Shown: piece by piece, positions 32,235-59,987 of the stretch
Layout: every line of letters begins with the position of its first letter
How positions within the stretch are numbered: position 1 is the first letter of the stretch
Origin: Trissonchulus latispiculum
Lineage: Eukaryota; Nematoda; Enoplea; Enoplida; Ironidae
Direction: 5' to 3'
Length of the DNA stretch: 64,000 nt
Assembly (NCBI GenBank): GCA_030248195.1
Contig: JASAND010026483.1
Coordinates: 1-64,000 of the forward strand
Program-made: the position numbers and the translations under genes
The notes under the pieces: generated by a model
The model's database searches: none
Told to the model about the DNA's origin: nothing
The model's input: only the letters and a program-made list of their open reading frames with translations

Positions 32235-33176
32235 CTAGGCATAGATTGGAGGAACCATAGGAATGGCCCCTGCCTCCCTCAGGAATTGGATGACCAGCTG
32301 AGGACTGGCCGAAAGACATCCCAGGCTTGCCCTGCAGCCCAAGGTACGGGTTCGCTGGGAGGTGAGGGCGGGACATTTCAGGACTAGATGGACAGCATCC
32401 TCCTCCTCTTCCCCACACCTGTCACAGATTGGACTGTCCACGACTCCTATCCTGTGCAGATAGGATTTGAGTATTGGACAGTGACCGCCGGCCCGAAGTT
32501 GGGCCAGGATTCTGGATAGGCCCCTTTCCAATTCGAGCGGGACTGGTCGTCTGGTTGGGTTTGCTTGGAGTACACGGGGGTGCGACAGACTGCTGCGCCA
32601 GTTTTCCCGGGTTCGGCGGTAGATGAGACTGCGGATGGATGACTGGTCTAGCGGTTTCTGGCCCTGTGGCATCTTGCTGCCCTCCTTGGCCAATTTATCC
32701 GCTTCTTCGTTGCCCCAGATTCCTGCATGTCCAGGAACCCAGAGAAAGGCGACCGGTACATCTAGTTCATCTAGCAGAGTTCTGATTTTTTCAATGATTG
32801 GATCCGGGATGCTGTTGCTGTTGCTGAGGCGTAGACAGGCGGACTGGCTATCAGTCTCAAATAGGATCCGGGAATCGACGGGGAGTAGATATTTGTTCTT
32901 GGTACACCAGCTGAGCGCCCGTTCAATGGCCACAAGTTCCGCTCAGTAGCTTGAGCAGAACTTTCCAGCCGGCTTATGCAGATAGGTCGTTAGTCCGTAG
33001 TCAGATTTGATTACCGCGCCAGCTCCGCCGTCTGTGGTTCCGCCTGTAGCTGAGCCGTCCGACCATATCATCACATTGGGTTCCCAGGGGAGCTCCGCTG
33101 GGGGAGATGAAAAATGATGGATAATCTGGGATAATCTGGTCAGGGCTCTTGAACCTGGCTGCATCTGTTTCCACAA
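32235..33176 (-). pseudogene. Retrotransposon RNase H and zinc finger, with in-frame stop
   Basis: RNase H motifs WSDGSATGG, ELVAIERAL, ETDSQS and WVPGHAGIWGNEEAD are all present, followed by CDRC...H....C. A TGA at 32943-32945 stands where the related element at 39006 has Arg (FCSSYRAE), which a single C-to-T change in CGA would explain. Confidence 0.9.
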
Positions 33177-35690
33177 AGACTAGAGGTCGGTTTCTTGGCC
33201 TCCATGGAGGATCCGGGGTGGGGACCGAAAGGGCTTCAATGGGGTACTGATTGATTTCTGCCGTGATCGGCAGACTTTCTGCAGCTTCTCTCCACGATTT
33301 CACTGACTTCAACCTCCTCCTCTGCGTGCGGTTGGTAACTGAATTCCGTGGGTTTTCTTCCGGCAGGGCTTTGGACTTGAAGTAGGAGCACGCCGTTTTC
33401 TGGTCCCTTACCACGTCCAGTGGGAGTAAGCCTGCTTCTAAGAGGACTCCTTCAGTGGGTGCACTCCGGGTGCATCCACTGATTATTCTGGCCGCTCTAC
33501 TGTTGATGACTTCCAGCTGCTGCAGATTTGTGGGCGCCACTGAGGGGCCCCAGGCGGCGAACCCATAGTCAATGAGGGATCTAGCGTAGGCCAGATATAC
33601 TGGCCGTAAGGACTCCTTTTGCATGCCCCAAGATTTCCCGGACAATGCAGCCAGGGTAGAGATCCGTTTCTGAAGCCGGACCTTGAGTCTGGTTATATGT
33701 TCCTTGAAGGTGAGTCTTCGGTCGAAGGTTATTCCAAGAAAGGTTGGATTCCGACTGAATGGGATGGCCTGGTCGTCGTATTTGATGCTCACCGTTGACC
33801 CGGCCTCGTGTGGGTCAGTAGAGAAGATGGTGGACTCACATTTTCCAACGTTCACAGACATTTTCCACGTGTCCGCCCAGTCCTTGATAGTGACCATCGC
33901 CCGGTTGATTAGCTTCTCGGCCTCGCTGATCCGGCTGTGGTTAGTCCAAACGGCCAGGTCATCGGCGAACAGGCTAACTTGCACCCCCTCCGGGAGTCTG
34001 TTGACTAGGTCATTGATGTAGACGGTGAAGAGAGTAGGAGAGAGAACAGCTCCCTGTGGGACACCCGCGCGCAGCTGGACACTTCTGCTGACACTTCCAC
34101 CAATTCTGACTTTGGCTCTCCTGTCGGCGAGGAATTGACCTATCCATCTCGTCAGACAGGCCGGGACTCGGCAGTTAGCAAGTTTCCTGAGCATGCCCGT
34201 TTTCCAAACTGTATCGAATGCTCTGGCAAAGTCCACGAGAACCATAACGGTCCTCTGCAGGGGGCGTTGGTGGAATCCGTCTGCTACGTTCTGGACAATG
34301 CGCAAAATCTGATCTTCTGTGGAGTGATTAGATCTGAATCCGGCTTGTACAGGAGTTAGGGAATCGGTACTCTCCAGATGGTGACTGAGTCGATTTTTGA
34401 CTGCGCGCTCCATCGTTTTCGCCAAACAGCTGGTCAAGCTGATCGGGCGGTAGGATGCAGGATCGTTGGGAGGTTTTCCTTTCTTTAAGATAGGGATTAT
34501 CACGGCAGTCTTCCATTCAGCAGGGATTTGCTTTAGCCTCCAGCTCAGGTTGATGAGGCCGCTGACAGCGCGTCTTCCAGTTGGGGACAGGTGGTGTAAC
34601 ATTTCTGGATAGACGCCATCAGCGCCAGCCGCACGCCCCGCCCTGACACTGTTGATTGCAGCCGCGACTTCAGCGTCAGTAAAGGGGGAGCAGGTGGCAC
34701 AGTTATCGCTGCAGTTTACTTTATGTTGGTCCATGATTTTCCTGACTCGCCTCCGGTCTGATCTGGGGATTCTGATTCGGCTAACAGCAGCAAACTGTTT
34801 CGCAAAGCAGTTTGCCTTCGCTCTGTCCGAGAACAGCTTCTTGTCCCGGACCACCAGGGCAGCGCCATTTGGTTGGGTATACTTTCCATCAATGGCGCCA
34901 ATCGTTGACCAGAGCTTAGCAGGGTTGGTGGCATGAGATAGGGAACCTGCTTGCTCTTTCCACCAGTTGGTTTTCGCTGAGCTGATGATTCTGCTGGTTT
35001 CCTGGGAGATCCTTATCCATTCAGTCCTGTCTTGATCAGATCTATGAGCCAGATTCCTGGCTTCTCTTCTTCTTCTAACCGCAGCGTCGACTTCCTCCGA
35101 CCACCATGGCTTCGGCTGAGGTCTCCTTCCATATGGGATGTGGGCTTTGGCCCCAGCATTGATTGCAGAGACCAGGATTTTGTTTGCGGCAAAGGCCGTC
35201 TGGACGCCAAAATATTCCTGATCTGCCAGGTATTTGTCCACAGTCGAAGCAAACTCTTTCCAGTTTGCCTTCTTGAAGGAAGGCTTGGCAGCAATGCGAG
35301 GACGGCCATTTTGGCAGTGGTCAGCTGTAGCGATCTTGATGGCTATGGGCAAATGGTCAGATCCTAGGTCATCACTAGTTGCCCAGGATACTCTGTCAGT
35401 CATTGAATTGTGAATGACAGTTACGTCCGGGGCCGCTGCACTGCCAGTTCGGTAGTCAGTTCTGGTTGGCGATCCATCGTTGGCTGCGGTCAGATTAGAG
35501 TCCACGATCCATTCTTCCAGGGCTGCATCCACCCTGTTCGTTGCGATTGCACTGTCCCATAATGGTGAGTGAGCGTTGAAATCACCACAGATTACTGTGG
35601 CCGGACCACTGGGGAGCATGTTCGGGTTAAAGTTCAGCTGCCTGTCATCGTCAGCAGCAGCACGTATTGGCGAGAGATATATAAACGTTG
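33001..35690 (-). pseudogene. Retrotransposon endonuclease/reverse transcriptase frame
   Basis: One long open frame (919 codons from 35760). It carries the rest of the endonuclease (VICGDFNAH; GSDHLPI around residue 135) and a full reverse transcriptase from about residue 415: SYRPISLTS, VLVDFARAFDTVW, AGVPQGAVLSPTLF and the catalytic FADD at about 598-601. The RT core looks intact. The frame then runs out of register before RNase H. Confidence 0.92.
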
Positions 35691-36421
35691 GCAATCCGAA
35701 ATTTGGTAGATTGGTGGTTCCCCGTTTGTACTGTGCAGACCAGTACTTCCGTAACGTCATCGTCCCGGGCTACCCAGGGTCCAGGCTCAACACTGTAGGC
35801 CACCCCGTCACGGACAGCAGTTACTAGGCCGCGTCCGACAGGGGGCCCATCTTGTCCTCTCCTTCGTCCTCTGACTCGATCCTTCCTTATGATGGAGTAG
35901 CCCGGCAGACTGAAGTTATGGTCAGGTTGGAGTCTCGTTTCTTGTAGAGCAACGACATCCACAGGGTTTCCGTGGGCAACACAATCTGACAGGTACTTAA
36001 CCAGTTCTGTTTTACGTTGCCTGGCACTGCTGCAGTTCCACTGCAGTATATTGAGGTGGGCTGGTCGGGCGGGCGGTGGGCGGTTAGCGTTATTTGTGGC
36101 GCGGAGGGTGGGGGATTTGGGGAGGGTGGTTACAGTACTCGTAGATGAGGAAGGTTGTTGCCGTAATTGCTGTTGACCACAGGCTTCACAGGACCACGTA
36201 GATCCTGACTTGTCTATTTGGTTTATCTCCCTGACTGAGAGACCAGAACAGTTCAGGTGGAACCAGTAGCTGCATGCGTCGCACCGTATACTCCAAGCTT
36301 TCCAGGGTACATTGTTGTGGCATTTGCCACATGGGTACCAGGTCGGGGGGTTAGTAGGTCCAGGGTTAGGGTTAACATCGCCGGCCATGAGTAGAAGCAG
36401 CAGTACGCAGACTAGAGTCAT
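35680..36421 (-). pseudogene. Retrotransposon N-terminal part: 2A-like, PHD finger, endonuclease start
   Basis: The most plausible start is the ATG at 36421-36419, opening MTLVCVLLLLLMAG. The longer upstream frame reads through G/C-rich repeat DNA. A PHD-type Cys/His set (CGKC ... CDAC ... HLNC ... CEAC) spans 36340-36176. Endonuclease motifs begin at LNILQWNCSS (about 36055) and include VVALQETRL. The frame continues NVYIS and then breaks near 35685, where the other frame takes over with SPIRAAADDD. Confidence 0.85.
36356..36382 (-). other. 2A-like ribosome-skipping motif
   Basis: GDVNPNPGP follows directly after the hydrophobic stretch LVCVLLLLLMA. The 2A consensus is D-V/I-E-x-N-P-G-P. 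Here Asn replaces Glu, while the NPGP end is intact. Similar leader-plus-2A arrangements are known at the N-terminus of some APE-type non-LTR retrotransposons. Activity cannot be judged from sequence. Confidence 0.7.
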
Positions 36422-36640
36422 TGCTGCAGGGGGGGCGGTACCCGGCCGGGTTAGGGCCGCCTCGATCCAAAAACCCGAGATGGGGCAAGGAAGCCTGCGG
36501 GGGCCGGTCGGCTGTGCCCACAAACTGATTTGATTCCCAGAGGGACCTGGGTGTGAAGGCAAATTCGGTCTTCCCCAAGGGTCCACAGGGTCCCCGGAGG
36601 TAGTATCCCATCCACCGCGGAAAGGCTGCAATCTTTGGAC

Positions 36641-38756
36641 GGGCAGAACCCCCCCCCTTCCCCCTTCATTCATATACCCCCCCCGGTTTGGGGGGGGGGT
36701 ATATATCCCTATCAAGTTTCGCGGGCCGACCCCGACCGACCACCAAATTTCCAGTGAAACTATGCAAGAATTGTGACGGGTTTACTTCCTCCCCCCCAAA
36801 CTCGCCCCCTCCCCAGAATGCGGGCCGCAGCGGGCGAAAAACTGAAAAGTTACTGTAATTTAGCCCGTTTTTCTTCAAAATAAGGCCTGTTTTAATGTTT
36901 TAGGCGTTTTTGCCTGCTTAAACTGCTTTAAGGTACTGGTATCCTTTTGTGCAGTGCTTTTGTAGTGATTTTTCGAAACGCTATAACTTTCGCAAGTTTG
37001 AGAGTTGGAAAGAGCTTTATACATCGTTTTAAAGCTTATAGTCTGTGTATTAACATGAGCTTATGAAATTAGCAAAATTGGCTAGAAAATAGCAAAAAAT
37101 TTCCGACATGCTGACATCTGACAGACTGAATATAGACCAAAAATTTTTGAACGTCGATTTCTCAAAACTGTAGAATCGGCCAAAATTTCTTCTTGTGCCA
37201 TGATATGAAGGACATGTGGGCCGAGGGACATTTTTTGGATTTGGCTCAACAAGCCTCAATACTCCAGAAAATCCGGCAAATGTGCGATGACACGAAATTT
37301 CGCAACTTTCTATTCAGTTTTCTCACAACTGGAGTTGTTTTAGCTCAAACCAAGAAAAATGTCCCTCCGCAATAGGGCGAATTTTCATTCAGCCAAAAAT
37401 CACGCGAATCCATAGGGTAGTTTTTGAGAAATCAATGTTCAAAACAAAATAATCGCAATTTTGCCAAAATGGTTTTTCGGCGAATTCTCTAGCTTAAAGC
37501 AACTAACTCCAGAGAATAGGTATTGATAAAATGCGCAATTGGACGATGTATCGATTAAATATAAATAAGCCGAAATTGTCTGTAAGATTTGGCAGTAATT
37601 TTGAAAAAACTGATTTCTTCAAAAATGGCCATTTTTTGACCCAAAAAACGGTGTTTGGCTTATACTGCCTTAACCACTAGAGGTAGCTCAAAAGTTGTAA
37701 AAGCAAAAATGTTCATTTTGGTGTCCTCTTTCCAGCCATAACCGTAATCCGGTGTAGCGACCACGTACTGCGAGAATAAGGGCAAAAACCAAAAGTTTCT
37801 TATCTTTACACCTAAAACTCCGGGACTGGTCCCAGAATGTTAATGAGCACGAGAATAATGTATTTGGAAAGTTTCATCCACTTTCATGAAGAATTGAATC
37901 TTGTAGGGTTGAATTTACACAAAGCGATACCAGCACCTTAAAGCGATTTTATGTCAAAATTTCAAAAATTACCATTTTTCGCCATTCAGCCAAATTTAGC
38001 CAACTTTTTGACCTGGGTTAACTCAGCATTACACATTTAACGGAAGACGCCTGCATAATTACAGGAATTTTGCAGGATTTTTGCTGAATTTTGCAGGCCA
38101 GGTTCTGATTTTTGCAGATTTTTGCAGCTGGAGATATCGACTATTCAAAAATTCTGAAAAGGTGTAATGCCTGCTAAACCTCTGCTGGGCAACGACATGC
38201 ATGATCTATCTTCCTAAAAGAGTCAATGTGCTAATTCTCAATTTTGCGGGCTCATGCGGTTGAATTTGAAGGAGCAAATAGTATTTACTTAAAATTTCGA
38301 TACTAAAACACACTAATTATGCAAGGAGGCTGGCTTAGTTTTATCGGAATTGACCAAACTACGTCAAAAGCGGATAAAATTGCTTGGGCCATTCTGTGGG
38401 AGGAGGGGGGAATCGAAGGGGTTGGGAGCATAGCATAAGCATTGGGGTCATAGGTGTAATTGGGGGGGGGGTAACCCCCCCAGCCATTTTTTACCCCCCC
38501 CCCCCAGAAATTTTTGGGGGCCCTCCGGCCCCCCCCCCCAACTGGGGGGGTATTGGGCAAATATTGGGCATTTTTAGGTCAAATTTTGCAAAATTTTTCA
38601 AAAAAGTCCAAATTTTTGACTTCACTTGTTTATTATCGCGAGAAATACACGTTTATAACGGTTTTATGGTCTTATAGACACAATATTGACCTTATTCTGG
38701 ACTCAGAAACATGTTGGCAATAAAGTTTTCGAGTTTAGAAACACTGTCTAATGTTA
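36641..38756. other. Repeat-rich spacer, no gene
   Basis: 36660-36710 is a near-palindrome of C and G runs with TATA ends at the retrotransposon's 5' side. 36858-36935 resembles 31906-31985. About 37010-37950 is an inverted copy of the interior of the hAT element at 9093-11284 (for example GAAGGACATGTGGG... and CAAAATAATCGCAATTTTG), without its termini. 38455-38560 is G/C-run DNA. No exon found. Confidence 0.6.
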
Positions 38757-40068
38757 AAATTACTTAATCACTGGTTGCCATAGTGCGTCTCCTCTTGAGG
38801 CCCTGCAAATGGAAGCAGGGATAATGCCACTCAAACTCCGGATACAGTTTCTGGCAGCGAAATCGTATGAAAAGAACCAGCGCCAGCCAGAAAACAGCCA
38901 AACAGTTCCTGACAATCCAACCGCCGGCCGGCCGCCAACGAGCTCTGAAATCCCAGCCGAGCTGGCGATCCAAGGCGCCGGCAACCTCTGAACTCACCGG
39001 ACTAAATGGACTCCCAAAAGAACCTCTATGCACTGTGCAGACTTCCCCCAATGCCTCCCTGGGGACAATCAGCACATCTCGTTACCGATGACTCGCTCCG
39101 TCTCACATGCCCTAAGGACGCGCCCCCAACGGAGAAGAAGAAACCTGCACAGGAATATTTGACCAGGTTACCACCGGCAGACTATACCCTATGGACAGAT
39201 GGTTCTGCCTCTGGAGGGACAGAAAGAGGCGGATGTGGTGTCTATGTCATGGAATCAGCCACCGGCCGACGGAGGCACCTCGCCTATCCAGCTGGATCCT
39301 TCTGCTCCAGCTACCGGGCAGAAGTTCTTGCCATTAGGCAGGGCCTACATTGGCTCCAATCCAACGCCCGCTGGTCCTCCACCAAAACCGTTCGAATCTG
39401 CACCGACTCTCTGTCTACGGTGCAGCGGTTTGCTTCTGGTCCCAGAACTATGTGCACGCGAACCGAATCTGACATCTGGGCCTCCCTCAACTGGCTGTCG
39501 TCACTTGGGATCAGCTTCTCCATGGTCTGGGTGCCCAGCGATTGTGGCATCTACGGCAATGAGCGAGCTGACCATCTAGCCCGCAACGGTGCCCGGATAC
39601 GACAGGAAGCGGTTCCTGTCGACTACGACACAGCTGTGGCTGCCACCAGGAGGAAAACTATCTCGGAGTGGTATTCAGGTCTTTCCCATGCACGCTCCAA
39701 ATCCATCTACCGGGATAAAGGCCCAGTTCCGGCTAAATCAGAAGCTGGTATTCTGAAATCGGAACGAACTATGCTATCCCAACTGCGATCTGGGAAGTGT
39801 CTGCTGCTGGCGCAGTACCGACACCAGGTCAATCCCACTCTCTACCCATCCCCCCTCTGCCCAGACTGTCTCTGGGATGAGGAAACTTTGGAACATCTTC
39901 TCCTGGAGTGCCCTGCTAAAGATAATTCCCGGAGGCTCCACCTTGACTACAGCAATGGATTGGCTGTCCTCTGGGAATCCCCAAGGGGAGTTGTGGACTT
40001 CCTAAGGGGTACCGGACGTCTCTAGTCCGGCTATATGGATTCGCTCCGCCAGGCCACACCGATGATGA
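38757..40068 (+). mobile_element. 5'-truncated second non-LTR retrotransposon
   Basis: It begins inside the end of the reverse transcriptase (GIMPLKLRIQFLAAKS at about 38816), passes a frameshifted linker, then RNase H, a CCHC-like finger, a ~45-bp 3' segment and a (GAT)n-type tail at 40061-40072. It is related to but clearly different from the 32198-36640 element. It ends against sequence of the foldback element. Confidence 0.85.
39006..40025 (+). pseudogene. RNase H of truncated retrotransposon, open but with altered active site
   Basis: A 339-codon open frame. Acidic residues are present at WTDGSASGG (D65), SSYRAE (E106), ICTDS (D134) and ERAD (D189). The usual PGH before CGI is PSD here, so the conserved His is Asp. 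A finger CPDC...H....C lies near the C-terminus. There is no in-frame stop, unlike the other copy. Confidence 0.85.
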
Positions 40069-40648
40069 TGATGAAGTTCAACTGTACATGCAAGCTGATG
40101 TTTCCCGAAACATCATGGCACCTACGTACTATTTCCGGAAGCACTATAGTACACCTTAGGGTTGGTTTTTTCGGAAATACAAGATTCCCGGAAAAAACCT
40201 TTTTTCCGGTTTTTTTTCCTTTTTTTCCCGATCACTCCAAAATTACACAATGTGCTAAACGTTGCGTTATTTCATGTTTTTGCATGCACAGAAGCTGTTT
40301 TCACGATATTTAGTAGCCCCACAGGGTAATGCGATTACACAAGTGCTTAGAAAGGTTCCAGTATTGATTATTGAAATCAAATATTTTCAGCGGGTGACGC
40401 TGTAAAGCAAAGGACTTCTGTAGACCTTGGCGGCTCTACTAGACCTAGTTTGTGGTTTTCGTAGGTAACGCGCTTCGTAAAGTAAACAATTCCAGATATT
40501 TTAACAGTTTTGGTTGAACACTCCACTGGGAATTATTAACTTTACCTCCTGAGTTACGCAATCATTTTCACATTCCAAAGGAAAAAATGTTAAATCCCAA
40601 AATTAGCTCAAATTCCTGAATATATGTCGTATTCTTACCTCATTAAAC

Positions 40649-40968
40649 GGGTGTCGGGATGGCCGAGTGGTCTAAGGCGCTGGGCAGAACTTCCGATCTT
40701 ACGGTCGGTGGTTCGATCCCCGGGAGCCACAAAGCTTTCTCGACTCTAGCCAACCCAGCTATCTATCCTTATCTGGTCGGTAAATGGGTACCACTACGGT
40801 GGGAAGGTAACAGGAGTCTGTGTAGAAGGGCCGGCCCCCCTTCCACGGATGCAGTCATCAGTTGAGGCGATTACTCCTGGTTCTGCGGCTGAGAATCCAG
40901 GGATGAGCACCGGCACCCCATGTCCTGTGGCAGGACGGAGATATCTCCTGGGGTAAACCTTTAACCTT
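40649..40968 (+). mobile_element. tRNA-derived SINE (320 bp)
   Basis: A 5' tRNA-like head (GGGATGGCCGAGTGGTCTAA ... GGTTCGATCCCC) is followed by a non-tRNA body and an AACCTTTAACCTTTT tail. The exact 14-bp duplication TTACCTCATTAAAC flanks it (40635-40648 and 40969-40982). The head resembles a Leu/Ser-type tRNA but its acceptor ends do not pair well, so this is not a working tRNA gene. Confidence 0.92.
40660..40720 (+). promoter_or_regulatory. Internal RNA polymerase III promoter (A and B boxes)
   Basis: A box TGGCCGAGTGG at 40660-40670 and B box GGTTCGATCCC at 40710-40720 fit the tRNA consensus and are about 40 bp apart. Confidence 0.8.
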
Positions 40969-41536
40969 TTACCTCATTAAACACTGTTTTTGATAGTTTC
41001 TTAATGTTCTGAGGTCATAAATTAACTTTCAGAACATGTCCCGCAATATTTTTCCATTTTTTCCGATGCGTCGAAAAACCCAAATATATACAATTTCGTC
41101 AGATTTAACATACCCCCACCTACTATGACCCACTTAAAAGTTTGTAAATAGTGTGAAATTGCTGGAAAAGCTCATAAAACATGATATTTCATTGTAAAAA
41201 TCGTCAAAATAACGTTAGGAATATTTTTCCATTTTTTTCCACCCCATCGGAAAAAAATGGAAAAAAACGGAAAAAACCTTTTTTTCCCAGTCCTTTTTTC
41301 CGCGCCCATCCCTAGTACACCTACTGTATTCTCGAAACACTATGACACACTACTACTCTCACATACGTAATGCTTTCCCCACTTGGCTCTGAGTCAGAGC
41401 GCAGAGTGGCATGCCGTATAATGCGTATGCACAGTATAATGTCTTAGCGACAAGATGTGTGAAGGTCAATTTTGTAATGAAAAGCTTTGCGTGCTATTTA
41501 TATGAGGTCAAATATCGACAAATTATATTATCAGAA

Positions 41537-42104
41537 TAATAAAGAGTCAAAACAGACACCAGTCCACGGATCCAGGGGGGATGCATAGATATCAATGAGA
41601 ATAGGAAAATATCAAAACGTGGACACCCAGAAATCTAACCAACCTTAATTACGCGACAGGTTTCGGAACCGACGTGGTCCCTTCATCAGACGACTCCTGG
41701 CTATCACTCGCTGCAAACGTTCCTGGGGGGCTGTAGGATTCCGTATTTGAATGAGAGGGCAGGCTGAAAGTTCGGGGGGCAGGGGGCACGTTGGACACTT
41801 CCGGGAGGAAGGGGGACCTGGGAAGGCTGGGGGGCGCTCCTGTGTTCAGTAGAATGGATGCTAACAATGTCAGACTCGGAAGGTGGGGACTTGTTGAAAC
41901 GAAGGATATGTTCCCAATTTAAATTGAGAGGATAGTCCGTACAAAGTTGGCTAATCCACCGTTTTTCTTTCTTCTTTCTGATGTTTTCATCTGTTGAACA
42001 GTCGGTCACAGACACCGAGTTCTACGAATGTCATATCTGTGTCCGTTAAATCGCAAGGACAGAGAGTTTCCTGTTTCCCCAACGTACTGGGAGCTGCATC
42101 CTTT
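41537..42104 (-). mobile_element. 3' end of a Penelope-like retroelement with GIY-YIG remnant
   Basis: On the minus strand, 42104-42020 encodes SQYVGETGNSLSLRFNGHR, a GIY-YIG-type endonuclease motif. After one frameshift, 42015-41704 encodes ENIRKKKEKRWISQLCTDYP (continuing LNLNWE), which matches the conserved end of that domain in Penelope-like elements. Downstream is a hammerhead-like core. The reverse transcriptase is absent, so the copy is 5'-truncated. It interrupts the arm of the foldback element. Confidence 0.8.
41652..41700 (-). ncRNA. Hammerhead-ribozyme-like core in the Penelope-like element
   Basis: On the minus strand CTGATGA (41689-41683) is followed by an A, a 6-bp stem GGGACC/GGTTCC with loop ACGTC, then GAAAC (41664-41660) and CTGTC. 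This is the order of a hammerhead core with a minimal stem III, as described for Penelope-like elements. The extra A before stem II and the weak stem I leave activity open. Confidence 0.5.
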
Positions 42105-42413
42105 TATTTCCGTGTTTGTACTACCTGCCTGAGAGTACTCATATGTATTTTACATGCGACGAAGGAGCATTTTTGGTTCTTGTATATATAATAAGGGTTT
42201 GCCCTGCCCCTAAGCTTTCGAATGAGCTTTTTGTCTCTCTGGGCCTTATCGTTATAGAAAAATTAAAATTTTTCGTGTAGGGAAAGAAAACCCAATGCGG
42301 GAAAATACCCAATACGGAAAAAACCCACCCGGATTTTTTTGCTGGAAGCGTGCCAGAACAATTTTGACGGTGCCCATTCGAAATGCGGGTTGTGTTTAGG
42401 TCTATTACATTGA

Positions 42414-59987
<17,574 letters not shown>

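Larger units (their letters stand above)
32198..36640 (-). mobile_element. Non-LTR retrotransposon with 2A-like, PHD, EN, RT and RNase H
   Basis: Read on the minus strand, the order is: hydrophobic leader and 2A-like motif, PHD-type zinc finger, apurinic-type endonuclease, reverse transcriptase, RNase H, CCHC-like finger, a ~15-bp 3' untranslated segment and an (AG)n tail (CT run at 32198-32219). RNase H places it in the I/Jockey-like group of clades. I cannot fix the clade. The copy is damaged: one frameshift in the endonuclease (~35685), one between RT and RNase H (~33100-33180), and a TGA stop in RNase H at 32943-32945. The 5' end is not defined; the coding part reaches at least 36421. Confidence 0.92.
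40157..41314. mobile_element. hAT element (1.16 kb) inside the foldback element
   Basis: Starts TAGGGTTGG and ends CGCGCCCATCCCTA, with the exact 8-bp duplication GTACACCT (40149-40156 and 41315-41322). The uninterrupted foldback copy at 19903-19914 shows the single-copy target. GGAAAAAA/TTTTTTCC repeats lie inside both ends. It contains a SINE at 40649-40968. Confidence 0.9.
40069..42187 (-). mobile_element. Second foldback-element copy, interrupted by later insertions
   Basis: Segments 40073-40156, 41323-41536 and 42105-42187 match, in reverse complement, the centre and the outer arm of the foldback element at 19517-20297. The gaps are filled by a hAT element (40157-41314) and a Penelope-like fragment (41537-42104). 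The opposite arm is missing to the left, where the truncated retrotransposon abuts. Confidence 0.85.

Noticed and set aside
36358..36375. Telomere-like TTAGGG repeats
   Set aside because: Only about two units (AGGGTTAGGGTTAA), and they are the codons for the NPNPGP motif on the other strand.
40652..40735. A functional tRNA-Leu or tRNA-Ser gene
   Set aside because: A and B boxes are good, but the acceptor ends do not pair and the segment is the head of a 320-bp unit with its own target duplication, so it is a SINE.
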